The notes beneath the pieces were generated by a model that did no database searches, was not told where the DNA came from, and was given only the letters and a program-made list of their open reading frames with translations. This document shows, in pieces, positions 30,133-40,909 of a stretch of DNA of 64,000 nucleotides; the first letter of the stretch is position 1; every line of letters begins with the position of its first letter. The position numbers and the translations under genes are program-made. The DNA is from Ovis canadensis. Lineage: Eukaryota; Chordata; Mammalia; Artiodactyla; Bovidae. The stretch spans positions 24,344,501-24,408,500 of the forward strand of contig NC_091255.1 in the NCBI RefSeq assembly GCF_042477335.2. Direction: 5' to 3'.

Positions 30133-30335
30133 AGTGAAAAGTGAAAATGAAAGTCACTCAGTCATGTCTGACTCTTTGCGATCCCATGAACTGTATAGTC
30201 CATGGCGTTCTCAGGCCAGAATACTGGAGTGGGTAGCCTTTCCCTTCTCCAGGGTATCTTCCTGACCCAGGAATTGAACCAAGGTCTCCTACATTGCAGG
30301 CGGAGTCTTTACCAACTGAGCTATCAGGGATGACC
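30133..30335 (-). mobile_element. Bov-tA SINE
   Basis: AGTCACTCAGTCATGTCTGA, CCAGAATACTGGAGTGG, AGGAATTGAACCAAGG, ending CAACTGAGCTATCAGGG. Confidence 0.88.
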
Positions 30336-30344
30336 TTTTTTTTA

Positions 30345-31165
30345 AAAAAAAAAAAGCCAGCTGTAATTTTGATTGCAATGCATTGAATTTGTAGATACTT
30401 TTGGACAGAATCGGTGTTTAAGATTCTATTCCACAGACAGGGGGTAGCTCTCCATTTATGTAAGTTTTCTTTAGTTTTGCACTTTCTTGTAGTTTTCAGT
30501 GTCAAGGTCTTGCACGTATTTTCTAAAATATATCTCTAGGTATTTTATGCCTTGAGATGCTATTATAAATGATATTCTTCTAATTTCATCTTCTATTTGT
30601 TTGTACCTAGTATACAGAATTATAATTTTTATATATTGATCTTATATCTTGGATCCTTGCTAAATGCACTTATTTTTATTTTTTAGAGATTCCTTAGGAC
30701 TTACATATTTAAAAATTTTTTTAATCTGTGAATAAAGATAGCTTCGTTTCTTCCTTTCCAATTTGTATATTTTTAAATGAATTTATCTTGCTTTATTTTT
30801 CTAGCTAGGATACCCAATGCAGTATCTTGAAAAGGGTAAATATCCTTGCTCTGGTCCTAGTCTATAATGGAAAGTATTTATCTTGTTACTATTATGTATT
30901 TTGATATTTGTAGATTTTTAAATTATCATTATCCTTTATCAGATTGAGAAATTCCATTTTATTCCGAGTTTATGGATATTTATTTATTTTTAATCATAAA
31001 CTGGTATTTAATTCGTCAAATGATTTTCCCATATACTTTGAGGTGATCATCACTTAAACTTTTTCTCTTTTTTTAATATGGGGAATTAGTTTATTTTTAA
31101 ATGTTGAAACTCCCTTGCTTTGCTAGGATAAATCTCACTTTGTTGTGATATACTATCCTTTTTTA
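30345..31165 (-). mobile_element. L1 ORF2 fragment, first part
   Basis: Reverse-strand L1 ORF2-like sequence: TTTTGATTGCAATGCATTGA, AATTTGTAGATACTTTTGG, GCTAGGATACCCAATGCAG. It resumes at 31765 after BovB and CHR insertions. No open frame survives. Confidence 0.65.
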
Positions 31166-31169
31166 ATAT

Positions 31170-31615
31170 GTAGTTCAGTTCAGTTCAGTTCAATCACTCA
31201 GTCGTGTCCGACTGTTTGCGACCCCATGAATCGCAGCACGCCAGGCCTCCCTGTCCATCACCAACTCCCAGAGTTCACTCAAACTCATGTGCATTGAGTC
31301 AGTGATGCCATCCAGCCATCTCATCCTTGGTCATCCCCTCCTCCTCCTGCCCCCAATCCCTCCCAGCATCAGAGTCTTTTCCAATGAGTCAACTCTTCGC
31401 ATGAGGTGGCCAAAGTGTTGGAGTTTCAGCTTCAGCATCATTCCCTCCAAAGAAATCCCAGGGCTGATGTCCTTTAGGATGGACTGGTTGGCTCTCCTTG
31501 CAGTCCAAGGGACTCTCAAGAGTCTTCTCCAACATCACAGTTCAAAAGCATCAATTCTTCGGCCCTCAGCCTTCTTCACAGTCCAACTCTCACATCCATA
31601 CATGACCACTGGAAA
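31170..31615 (-). mobile_element. BovB LINE 3' end inserted in L1
   Basis: Starts with TTCAGTTCAGTTCAGTTC on the plus strand (BovB 3' terminal repeats). It then covers the last 400 bp of the element, including the reverse of the [18 protein letters not shown] segment. Confidence 0.92.
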
Positions 31616-31634
31616 AACAGTTCTATTTGCCTTT

Positions 31635-31762
31635 TATTTTTAATAAATTTTTGGCTGCACCAAGCAACATGTAAGATCTTAGTTTCCCGACCAAGGACTG
31701 AACCCATGCCTCCTGGGTTGGAAGGCAGAGTCTTAACTGCTGGAACACCGGGGAAGTCCCAA
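31635..31762 (-). mobile_element. CHR-2-type SINE fragment
   Basis: TTTTTGGCTGCACCAAGCAA, AAGATCTTAGTTTCCCGACC, ending ACACCGGGGAAGTCCC. Confidence 0.82.
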
Positions 31763-31764
31763 TT

Positions 31765-31925
31765 TGCCTTTCTCTTTGTGAGAATTTTTGTGTTTATGTT
31801 CATGGATAATTTTGGTCTAGAATTTTCATGGCTTATAGTACTCTTAACCGGCGTTGGTGTTAAGGTTTTGCTGGGCTCACAAAATGAAGCAGGAGTCGTT
31901 TCTCCTTATTTTCTGAAATTATTTG
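31765..31925 (-). mobile_element. L1 ORF2 fragment, continuation
   Basis: GCTGGGCTCACAAAATGAAG and TTTTCTGAAATTATTTGAG follow reverse L1 ORF2. It is the continuation of 30345-31165 beyond the two inserts. Confidence 0.55.
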
Positions 31926-31929
31926 AGAA

Positions 31930-32110
31930 ATACTGTTATAGAAACTTGAGACAATTAAACTCCCTTGGTTTTTGTTCTCTCATCTGTACAGTGAAACTGG
32001 TACTGTCTACCTAGCCTGGCGTGATGTAGAACAGATGAAGCGATATCTGAAACTGCCGCATAATGCACCTAGTAGGACCTCAACACAGGATAGGTGTTTT
32101 ATCAATAAGT
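31930..32110 (+). mobile_element. MIR fragment
   Basis: TTGTTCTCTCATCTGTACAG, TAGTAGGACCTCAACAC, GATAGGTGTTTTATCAAT. Diverged MIR order. Confidence 0.5.
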
Positions 32111-32439
32111 ATGATTATTATCACATCAGTAGGAGGACCAGAAATTAGCACATGGTGATTCTTGAGGTCCTTCCCGTGAAATGCCAGTTCTTTTCTCTCA
32201 AAGAACTTACTGTTGACCCATTAGGTCACATTTGTGGAGCTTTAAAAATTGATTTTTAGCTGTTATCTCATCTCATGCCGCGGGGGCCTCCAAAGGTGGC
32301 TCTTCCTGATCTCATTTCTCCCTTTAACTGATTGGGAAACTTGCGTTTAGGACAACTTGCCTGAAGCAGCACTGTAACGAGAGAGGAATAAACGTGACCA
32401 CTGTTGAATCTGCTCCTTTAACTCTTGCGCTCTGTTGCC

Positions 32440-32785
32440 TCGAGGCCTGCATTCTTTGTAAAAGAATGTTGCCTGTAGCCTGAAATACACCGAGAGTCTG
32501 CTCTCAAGGCGCTGATCTTTAAAGGTATCAGGCTTTTCCATGAAGAAGTTGTAAACGGGAGAATAACTTCTTGTTGAAGGTTTGCAGGAACGTTGTGAAC
32601 CAGACAGGGCTAGGTGGATAGCAGTAAGAAGGATTCTGGCACTAGGAAGCTTGCAAGGACCAGCCACGTTCCCTCCCCTTTTGGTATAAAAGAAGCCTGA
32701 AGTCTAACTCAGGTCAGATAGTTCTTTTGGTCTGCTGGCTTTATGAATAAAGTTGCTATTCTTTGCTCCAATGCCTTGCCCTGCA
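32440..32785 (+). mobile_element. class II (ERVK-type, BTLTR1-like) LTR fragment
   Basis: AAAAGAATGTTGCCTGTAGC in U3-like sequence, TATAAAAG at 32685-32692, GAAGCCTGAAGTCTAACTC in R, then AATAAA at 32746-32751 within GAATAAAGTTGCTATTC. The TATA-to-poly-A spacing and wording fit a bovine ERVK-type LTR. U5 is lost and no internal sequence follows, so it is a truncated solo LTR. Confidence 0.62.
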
Positions 32786-33137
32786 GGGCATGCTGGGTCT
32801 TAGTTACTGGACCAGGGATCAAACCCGCACACCATGCAGTGGCTGCTGCTGCTGCTAAGTCGCTTCAGTCATGTCCGACTCTGTGCGGCCCCATAGACAG
32901 CAGCCCACCAGGCTCCCCCATCCCTGGGATTCTCCAGGCAAGAACACTGGAGTGGGTTGCCATTTCCTTCTCCAATGCATAAAGGTGAAAAGTAAAAGTG
33001 AAATTGAAGTCACTCAGTCGCATCTGACCCTCAGCAATCCCATGGACTGCAGCCTTCCAGGCTCCTCCATCCATGGGATTTTCCAGGCAAGAGTACTGGA
33101 AGCAGAGTCTTATTAACTGATGGATCTCCAAGTACTC
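32786..33137 (-). mobile_element. CHR-2-type SINE, split by BOV-A2
   Basis: Left piece 32786-32843 (TTAGTTACTGGACCAGGGAT, ACACCATGCAGTGG) and right piece 33105-33137 (GCAGAGTCTTATTAACTG, then ATGGATCTCCAAGTA) make one SINE in reverse when the central insert is ignored. Confidence 0.6.
32845..33104 (-). mobile_element. BOV-A2 dimeric SINE
   Basis: Begins with (TGC)n, CTAAGTCGCTTCAGTCATG, then CACCAGGCTCCCCCATCC. The second monomer starts at AAGTCACTCAGTCGCATCTG. Two BovA units in reverse. Confidence 0.9.
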
Positions 33138-33427
33138 CCTCCCCGTCACTCATTCCAAAGCCAGTGTTATAGAAAAGGGAGCCAGAGCACCAGAGAGGTG
33201 CTCTCCTGCTTCCTGGCCAAGAGGACCACCCTCACGCTGGGAGATCCCTTTAGAAGGCACCTTTAAAGATTTCCAACATGAAGAGCCAGGTCACCCAGTC
33301 AGCTGCATTCTCTGTCCAGATGTGTGACCTTTTAAGCACGTTTGTAACCTCTCTGTGTCTTAGACTCCTTATCTGGAAAAAGATGAGAAGCATAATAATA
33401 CCAGTCATTATTTATTGGGTCCCTAAA

Positions 33428-33558
33428 ATGGCACCTCACTCCAGTGTTCTTGCCTGGAGAATCCCAGGGACGGGGGAGTCTGGTGGGCTGCCGTCTACGG
33501 GGGTCTCACAGAGTCGGGCACGACTGAAGCGACTTAGCAGCAGCAGCAGCAGCAGCAG
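33428..33558 (+). mobile_element. BOV-A2 half element with (CAG)7
   Basis: GGCACCTCACTCCAGTG to GAAGCGACTTAGCAG. It ends in seven CAG units at 33538-33558, the normal microsatellite tail of BOV-A2. Confidence 0.88.
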
Positions 33559-33569
33559 GGGTCAGAGTG

Positions 33570-33786
33570 GGCTTCCTGGGTGGTGCAGCGGTAAAGAATC
33601 TTCCAGCCAATGCAGGAGAGGGAGACACAGGAGAAGCGGGTTTGATCCCTGGGTCGGGAAGATTCCCCTGGAGAAGGAAATGGCAACCGACTCCAGTATT
33701 CTTACCTGGAGAATCCCATGGACAGAGGAGCCTGGGTGTTCTACAGTCTGTGGGGTCATAAGGAGTCAGACACGACTGAACATGCA
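33570..33786 (+). mobile_element. Bov-tA SINE
   Basis: GGGCTTCCTGGGTGGTGCAG, GGTTTGATCCCTGGGTCGGG, CAGACACGACTGAACATG. The 178-codon frame crossing here is SINE sequence. Confidence 0.9.
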
Positions 33787-33829
33787 GTCTAGGGGCCAGG
33801 GCATTACTGCATAGTTATTTGTCTGTTGC

Positions 33830-34049
33830 TCTTTAGTCTATGTCCAGTTGCATCCGACTCTTTTGCGACCCCATGGACTGTAGCCTGCCAGGCTCCTCTG
33901 TCCATGGGATTCTCCAGGCGAGAATACTGAAGTGGGTTGCCATTTCCTACTCCATGAGATCTTCCTGACCCAGGGACTGAACCCGCATCTCCTGAGTCTC
34001 CTGGATTGGCAGGCAGGTTCTTTACCACTGAGCCACCGGGGAAGTACAC
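33830..34049 (-). mobile_element. Bov-tA SINE
   Basis: CAGTTGCATCCGACTCTTTT, CTGAAGTGGGTTGCC, GGGACTGAACCCGCATC, ending GAGCCACCGGGGAAG. Third SINE within 0.65 kb. Confidence 0.9.
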
Positions 34050-34630
34050 TTGATTTATTTTGTCTTCTTAAAAACAGTGAAAGATGAACATATGAGCCAT
34101 AGGTGAGAAGACTGTGGCTAAAGAAATCAAATAATTTACCTAAGGTCATGAGAGATCCAGATTCAGAATTTGCAGTCCAGGTGAAACTGACCCTCCTTTT
34201 CAGGTTAAAGTTGATCAAATTGTGCACTTTTTAAAATGTGCAGGTTGTTGTAATCAGTTATACCTCAATAAAATTTTTTTAAGAAGCAGCATCCAGAGCT
34301 AGATATAAAAGTTGAAGACAGGAACAACAACAGCAACAAAATAATTACATTCACAGGAATATACGTATGCCAAAAGTCATCCAGCTATACGCTTTGGATT
34401 TGAAAGTTTTATTGTATATAAAATATGCCAGAATAACATATGGCTGCATATTTTTTTAACGAAAGTAATTAGACGTAACGTCGTAATTTTTAAATTTCAC
34501 CTGGATCTCCTCCTGACAGCAAAATAACACTAGACTCTGTCTAAAATAAATCATTCTCTCGACTCCTACATGCCTTTTAAAAATTGCATTTTCTTATTAT
34601 AAAAGCAATACATGCTCATCGTAGGAAAAT
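34050..34630. other. AT-rich stretch, no gene seen
   Basis: Around 34220-34280 ends like an L1 (AATCAGTTATACCTCAATAA then T-rich/A-rich sequence). The rest is unassigned. Confidence 0.35.
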
Positions 34631-34749
34631 TAGAAAAATACAGATGAGCAAAAAATATAAAGATGAAAGATAGCCTTGGTTCCACATTCTTAGAAAATTT
34701 AGATGAGCAAAAGATATAAAGATGAAAGACAGCCTCTGTTCCACATTCA
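34631..34749. repeat. 60-bp direct tandem duplication
   Basis: Copies 34631-34690 and 34691-34749 both run TAGAAAA...AGATGAGCAAA, AAGATGAAAGA and TTCCACATTC, with about 85-90% identity by eye. They lie in AT-rich old-repeat-like sequence. Confidence 0.88.
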
Positions 34750-34833
34750 ATTATAACAAGTCTTTAGACACCAGTGTATTTCTTTCCGCTACTTTTCAGG
34801 GTCTGTATGTTTATTTAGATGTATATATAATTA

Positions 34834-35028
34834 TGGGCTTCCCTGGTGGCTCAGATGGTGAAGAATCTGCCTGCACTGCAGGACACCCAGGTTCAATCCT
34901 TGGGCTGAGAAGATCCGCCGCTTAAGGAAATGGCAACCCACTCCAGGATTCTTGCCTGGAGAATCCCATAGACAGAGGAGCCTGGTGGGTTATAGTCCAC
35001 ACGGTCACAAAGAGTTGAACAGGAGTCA
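34834..35028 (+). mobile_element. Bov-tA SINE
   Basis: GGGCTTCCCTGGTGGCTCAG, GTTCAATCCTTGGGC, CACTCCAGGATTCTTGCC, ending GGTCACAAAGAGTTGAAC. Confidence 0.9.
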
Positions 35029-35317
35029 TGTATCTAATTTATATGGTATATGGGGGAGTTTCAGAAAATGGGATCTTACTTGAAAAATTCTTTTGTAATT
35101 TACTTTTAACACGTAGGGGTAATCCATGACAGGCTTGGAGTAGCAATGAATGGTCATTGGAAGTAAGAGTTTTAAATTTAGCTCCATGAAGTGATGGAGT
35201 TCTTTGGCATGTCTCAGGTCCTGGGGGTCTGGAAGAAGATGAGGGCAAGAAGGGGACCATGCAGTTAAGGTCTGAATTTGCCACTCCTACTCAACAGAGA
35301 TGCCCCCCTTTGTTTGG

Positions 35318-35420
35318 TGATACAGTCTTCCCTCAGTATCCACAAGAGATTGGTTTCAAACCCGCTCACATGTGCATGACCAAATCCACAGACGCTCAAG
35401 TTCCTTATGTGGATGTGGGA
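35318..35420 (+). mobile_element. Tigger-type DNA transposon fragment (MER2-like)
   Basis: ACAGTCTTCCCTCAGTATCC, GAGATTGGTTTCAAACCC, CCACAGACGCTCAAGTTCC and TTATGTGG resemble the terminal part of a Tigger/MER2-like element. Confidence 0.45.
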
Positions 35421-36029
35421 CTCGCAAAGGCAGGGTACAGGGTAACTGTACTAATTTCCCACATAAGACTTCATCTGAAAAGGCATTCCCTAACCAAAAT
35501 CAATTTTAAAGAAGGAAATCACGGCCGTAACATCATTCTTATGACTGCTTCATTTCTTTTCGAAACAAAAATAGCTTCATTGGTTTATAATTATAAAAGG
35601 GACACCTGCACATTTTCAAAAATTCAAGCCATTCAAAAATTTAAGAATTAAAAACGAAAAATCAGCCATTAATCTCATTACTTTTTACAAACATCTTGGA
35701 GTGTATGTGTGTATCAAAATATACTGTACATATCCTATGTCTTTTTCCCTTAACACAGACTATTTTCCCATGTCCTTTATTGGCCTCTAAAAGTATGATA
35801 TGTGTACCTATAGCTGATTCATGTTGCTATTTGGCAGAAAACAACAAAATTCTGTAAAACAACTATCCTTCAATTAAAAAATAAATTTTAAAAAGTATGA
35901 TTCTTGAGTGTTTATGATTTGGGTTCTATTATTATTTATAGGTTTTTTGATAGAAAAAAAAGTGCTTGCAAGTTAAACTGAAAGGCATAAGGAGAATTAG
36001 GCCTCTATTTTTTTAACGTGTAATTTAAA
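35421..36029. other. AT-rich stretch, possible repeat relics
   Basis: 35815-35897 resembles an L1 3' end (GGCAGAAAACAACAAAATTC; CCTTCAATTAAAAAATAAA). The rest is unassigned and non-coding. Confidence 0.35.
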
Positions 36030-36110
36030 AAAAATGTTCGTTTATTTATTTATGTGGCTGCACCAGGCCTTAGTTGCAACATGTGGGATCTTCGGTTTTC
36101 ACTCTGTTGG
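36030..36110 (-). mobile_element. CHR-2-type SINE fragment
   Basis: ATGTGGCTGCACCAGGCC, TTGCAACATGTGGGATCTTC. Truncated before the tRNA-like head. Confidence 0.7.
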
Positions 36111-36819
36111 GTAAGATGCGGTATTCAAGCTCTTAGTTTCATTAAAACTTTCAAATAAGTCCGACTACCTGACAATGTATGCCCTCTAGCTTTGTTCTCC
36201 TCTAAGATTGTCTCAGAGAAACAGTGGGTCCTTTCTTCTTTCATACGCATTTTGGTGTCAGATTACCAATTACTACACAAAAACCTGCTGGGACTTTGTT
36301 TGCGATTGCTGGTGTCTGTTTTTGATCTCCCAAATGAATTCATTCTGTCAAGATTAAAACAAAAAAAAAAAACCAACCCTTTGAAGTTTTGAATTTTATT
36401 AATCCCATAACTTAATTTGTGATATATTGAATTCTTTTTTGATTATTTCATGGCTATGAATATTGATTTCCCTCCCATTTCGGGAGAAGCTGTCACATAA
36501 TTCTTTTGTTTTCTGTATAATTTTAGGATCAACTGTGGCCACATAACATCTAATGTGTGTTTCTTGAATAAACCTCATAAACTTGCTTTTCTTGAATATT
36601 CTGGGGTGGATGTTCCTTAGCTTCTGACAATTCACTTGAATAAATCATTCCAGTATTTATTAATTCACCTAGCAAAGCTACCAGCATAGTCTAGTCTTAA
36701 ATAGTATTGACACACTCTCTGAGTTATGCTATCTGTTCAGGATTTAGGCATCTTCCTCTTCCCTGGGAAGCTCTCAGTCCAATAAAGACAATAAAGACAA
36801 AACCAAAAATCCTTTTCCC
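36111..36819. other. AT-rich unique stretch, no gene seen
   Basis: One 78-codon minus-strand frame (36399-36635) has no recognisable motif and no support. Otherwise no repeat or gene. Confidence 0.35.
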
Positions 36820-36932
36820 CCCTGCCATGTCCCGAAACTTGTGGGATCTTAGTTCCACAGCTAGGGAGTGAACCCGGGCCACCACACTCAAAGCGCCAAG
36901 TCCTAAGCACTGGGCCACCAGAGAATTCCCCA
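36820..36932 (-). mobile_element. CHR-2-type SINE fragment
   Basis: GAAACTTGTGGGATCTTAG, GAGTGAACCCGGGCC, ending CCACCAGAGAATTCCC. Confidence 0.8.
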
Positions 36933-38454
36933 AACCAACTACGGAAAGTGTTGTCTCTTTGGTGTTAGACTTTCAGAGCTACAGGAGTGATTAACTCTAG
37001 CTGAGAAAGCACAGTGACGTGGACATATCCTAGTGAAGCTGGTGACTGAGCTGGGCCTTGAGGCATGAATAGGAGTGCTCTGGGCAGCAGAGTCCAGGAG
37101 TGGCAGAGATGTTAGGGAGCATTCTGGGTGTGAGGGGGAAAGATGAGAGAGCATGGGATGCATCCCATGTCTGAGAAGCATGAGTGGTCCAGTGCAGTTG
37201 AGGCATAAGGGAATGGATTGAGAGGAGGGTAAATGTGGATATGTAGGGTAGGACAGACTGTGACTGGCCTTCTAATACATGCCAACTTTTTTTTTATCTT
37301 TGTTGTTTAAGATGGCTAATACCAGAGTGTCATGATCACATTGGTGTTTGAAAAATACTGCTCTACTAGCATTGAGGAAGGTGACTTGTATGTACCTTGA
37401 GTCCTTGGGAAGCTACCACATTCACCCAGGGAAGAGTTAATAAGACTTTGGATAAAGGTACTGGATATCAGATGGTGATTGCAGTTATTCCAAAGATAAA
37501 ATCAGTGTGATGTGGTGATTGATGGGGTGCACACAGATGGGAGGGAGGCCCATCCTGGACATCTGGATGAAGGCCATGGGATATCACTGGGCTGAGCTCA
37601 AACCATCCACTCAGATTATTGGGTTGAATAGAGTGGCTCTTCTGGAAGGATGCCAGGCTGTACCTCTGATTGACAGCTGAGTGAAAGTCTCAGAAAACTG
37701 CCTGGGGGACTGTTTCATTCTCTTCCTCAGAATAACCACGTTTTGCCATGTGATTTCATTTTACAGGCTTTGTAGGTTCTTTTGTGCTCTATCTGTATCA
37801 TTAATGCTCCTCTCCTGGGAAGAGGGAAGACAGGTTATTTCAAAAATTTAAAAAAAAAAAAAAAACTCCAGCCAAAAACATCTCCCTCCTCCTGCTGCTC
37901 TGAAACTAGCTTAGATGGTCAGATCAGATCAGCAAGGAATCGTAAATCATTTAGTACAAACTGCTCATTTGGTAGATGAGGAAGCCCAGTCCAGGAAAGG
38001 AAAGGTGATTCATTAGTCAGTAAGTGGAATCCCTGGGTCTGGGAGGAGACAGAAGATCAGACATGTCTGGGGTCTGCAGACTGTTATTTTGCTTTTTCTG
38101 AGCCCCAGTTTACTAGACTACAAGGTGGAGTTGTTGCAAAAATTGAATTTAAAATGTGCACATTCTGAGAGTGATGACACTTTTAAATGCTCAGTGCTGG
38201 TCGGTGACGATGAACATAAAGATAGTGGTGCTGACGACGGTGCTGTTGGTAGCGCTGGCAATGACGATGGTAACGGTGATGATGTCATTGAAGAAGCATG
38301 GACTTTGACATCACCTCCCCTGAGCGAAAGTGTCTGTGATAGTTGTTTGACTTTGTTAAGATGATGTAACCTCTTGACTAGCAATTTAACCATACGTAGA
38401 ACAGAGAAAGTCATCTCTAACTTGCGCCATTTCGAGAATGTAATAAAATGATTA
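36933..38454. other. unique stretch, no gene seen
   Basis: No young repeat. 37950-38035 faintly resembles reverse MIR. 38205-38290 is a GAT/GAC/GGT-rich imperfect trinucleotide tract that makes an acidic artificial frame. A 20-A run lies near 37847-37866. Confidence 0.4.
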
Positions 38455-38686
38455 TTGTTGTTGCTGCTTAATCACCGAGTTGTATCTGTATCCGATTCTT
38501 TTGTGACCCCAGGGACCGTAGTCCACCAGGCTCCTCTGTCCATGGGATTCTCCAGCCAAGAATACTGGCGTGGGTTGCTGTTTCCCCCTCCAGGGGATCC
38601 TTCTGACCCAGGGATCAAATCTGCATCTCTTGTGTCTCCTGCATTGGCAGGCAGATTCCTTACCACTAGCACCACCTGGGAAGCCT
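38455..38686 (-). mobile_element. Bov-tA SINE
   Basis: TTGTTGTTGCTGCTTAATC, TATCCGATTCTTTTGTGACC, CCCAGGGATCAAATC, ending CACCACCTGGGAAGCC. Confidence 0.88.
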
Positions 38687-39480
38687 TTTTCTCTAACAGT
38701 AAACTTAGCTTTTATTAACCTTATACTGTAAAGTATCCATTAGCTGCAAATCTGGAAAAGTGCATAGCCTTTCTCTTAAGGTCCCATTTAGTCTCTCTCG
38801 TTCCTACAGATGGGAATTCACTATCTCTAGTGTCTCTTCATCTGTGCTGTAGCATGCGGACCACCCTGACCCTGGGCCCTCCCCCTCTTCATTCAGAGCT
38901 TCCCTGGGTATTAACTCCAGGACAAGGACACCTACTCTTGCCAACATCTTCATCCCATCCAAGATCTGCAGCAGTAGGTGTGGTCCCCCTCCAGGTTCCC
39001 TCATATCCACCGACACAGTATTTGGTGGATGGAGTTAATAATTTGTTGTTTAGAGGTTTTTGATGGCTTTCTTGCTTCAGCCATTTAAACACGACTGTAT
39101 CTTTTTTGGTTGTTTTTGGGTGGGGCTCCAGGAATGAGAATGGACAAAAATCTTCTGAACCTCTTCTTATGGAACCAGGTTCGTTGTCTTCATGGGATGG
39201 GGGAGAACGAATGTGCTACTTGACATCTTTTGTGAAAGCAACGAGTCATCGGCTCTCATGTGGATGGACCAGCTTGACAGCCCATGGAGGCTGAACGTGC
39301 CTGCAAAGGGGTCAGGGACTGTCACCTGAGGAGCACGGAAAGGTCAGTGACCAGTGACTGAATGTCCCCACGGTTGATAGAATTACATCACGGAACCAGC
39401 AGGGACCAGCCCGGGTGCTCCATCTTTCCAGAAACTGTGATACCCCATCTGTTTGCTTTTATGTCTTGATAACCCTGAAG
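38687..39480. other. unique stretch, no gene seen
   Basis: Overlapping frames of 62-77 codons on both strands without motifs. No named repeat. Confidence 0.4.
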
Positions 39481-39757
39481 CTGGAGAAGGCAATGGCACC
39501 CCACTCCAGCACTCTTGCCTGGAAAATCCCATGGATGGAGGAGCCTGGTGGGCTGCAGTCTGTGGGGTCGCTAAGAGTTGGACACGACTGAGCGACTTCA
39601 CTTTCACTTTTCACTTTCATGCATTGGAGAAGGAAATGGCAACTCATTCCAGTATGCTTGCCTGGAGAATCCCAGGGACGGGGGAGCCTGGTGGGCTACC
39701 GTCTATGGGGTCGCACAGAGTCAGACACGACTGAAGCGACTTAGCAGCACCAGCATC
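39481..39757 (+). mobile_element. BOV-A2 dimeric SINE
   Basis: Monomer 1 CTGGAGAAGGCAATGGCACC; linker CACTTTTCACTTTCATGC; monomer 2 ATTGGAGAAGGAAATGGC; ends GACTTAGCAGCACC. Confidence 0.9.
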
Positions 39758-40909
39758 CCTGAAGTCATGCCTTCCAAATGATAGACAAAGCATATTGTTT
39801 TAATTAAAGTGAATAGGTCTGAGGATTTCAAAAGAGAAAATTTAAGACATCCAAGAGGGTTACAATAATCAAAGCAGGAAAGCTTACACTGGAGAGAATG
39901 AGGGTCCCCAGTAACTCATTCCAGGTTCCTGAATTTATGCAATGAAAACAGCACTGAGGGCAGGGGGCGGAGGAAGGGAGAACAGATCCAGGAGGGTTAT
40001 AAACTTGTTTGTCAATTTTTTATTTATAGGAAAAAAGAAAATAAAGGAAGGAAAGAGTAAACAGTGAAATTCACTTCTTTATTTTGGTTCCAGATGGATC
40101 CCATTAGACACGGTATGTCATTCCAAGTGCACCTGAATATAGCTGGGGCTCTAGATAACGCAGTCCTCCCCTTCTGACCTTTATGACCACTGCAAACATT
40201 CTGTATGTGAGAGATAAATAATGCATGCTCTCAGCCGAGAAAGGGAAGTAGACCGGAGGAAACACTGAAGGAGAGGAAGCCACATTCCTCTCTCTAGTGT
40301 ATTTTTACTCCTGATCTGCTGCCACCTCCAGCCCCACCTCCAGCCCCACCTCCTGCCCTCTCCTACCTCCCAATCAAGACCCCAAAGCCTGGAAGCAGAG
40401 GGCTTAGAGCACAGGTGTGTGTGTGTGGGGGTGAGGTGGGGTGTGTGTCAAACTTGCATTTAAAATACTTACAGCTCTGATCTATCAATTGTGTTATCCT
40501 GAGCAACTCCTCTCTCCTCCCTCTGTCTTGATCTTCTCTATAACATGAGGAGGCATACCCATCTCCAAATGCTCTGTATCAAAAGCATTGCAAAGATCAT
40601 AAAAGATGTAGACAAAACTTTTTCAGCTGCATCCTGGGGAACAAAGCGAAGAAAGAAGGTTTATTCTGGTCACGTGTGGGCCTCAGACAGAAGAAGAAGA
40701 GCAGCAGGGGAGGGGTCACCTTCTTAGTGAGCCTAGAATGACCCTGAAGGTGTCCTTGAGGGTCTAGAAACCCGATCTTGGCTGTCCATCTTTCAGGCAG
40801 GCTGTTGTGGTGGCCAAGCAAACCAAATGTCCTACAATATCCTTGGAATGAAAAGCCTGGGTTTCATACCACGTTTAGAAGTTAGATTTCTCTGTTTCTT
40901 GCAGTCAAT
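39758..40909. other. unique stretch, no gene seen
   Basis: No gene. A short 12-bp minisatellite (CCACCTCCAGCC, about 2.7 units) lies at 40322-40354, and a GT/GGGG-rich tract at 40415-40450. Confidence 0.4.

Noticed and set aside
33278..33814. 178-codon open frame
   Set aside because: It crosses a BOV-A2 half, a CAG tail and a Bov-tA; the sequence is fully explained by SINEs.
38089..38364. 91-codon frame with an acidic, Gly/Asp-rich middle
   Set aside because: The middle comes from a degenerate GAT/GAC/GGT trinucleotide tract; no start context, splice sites or known motif.
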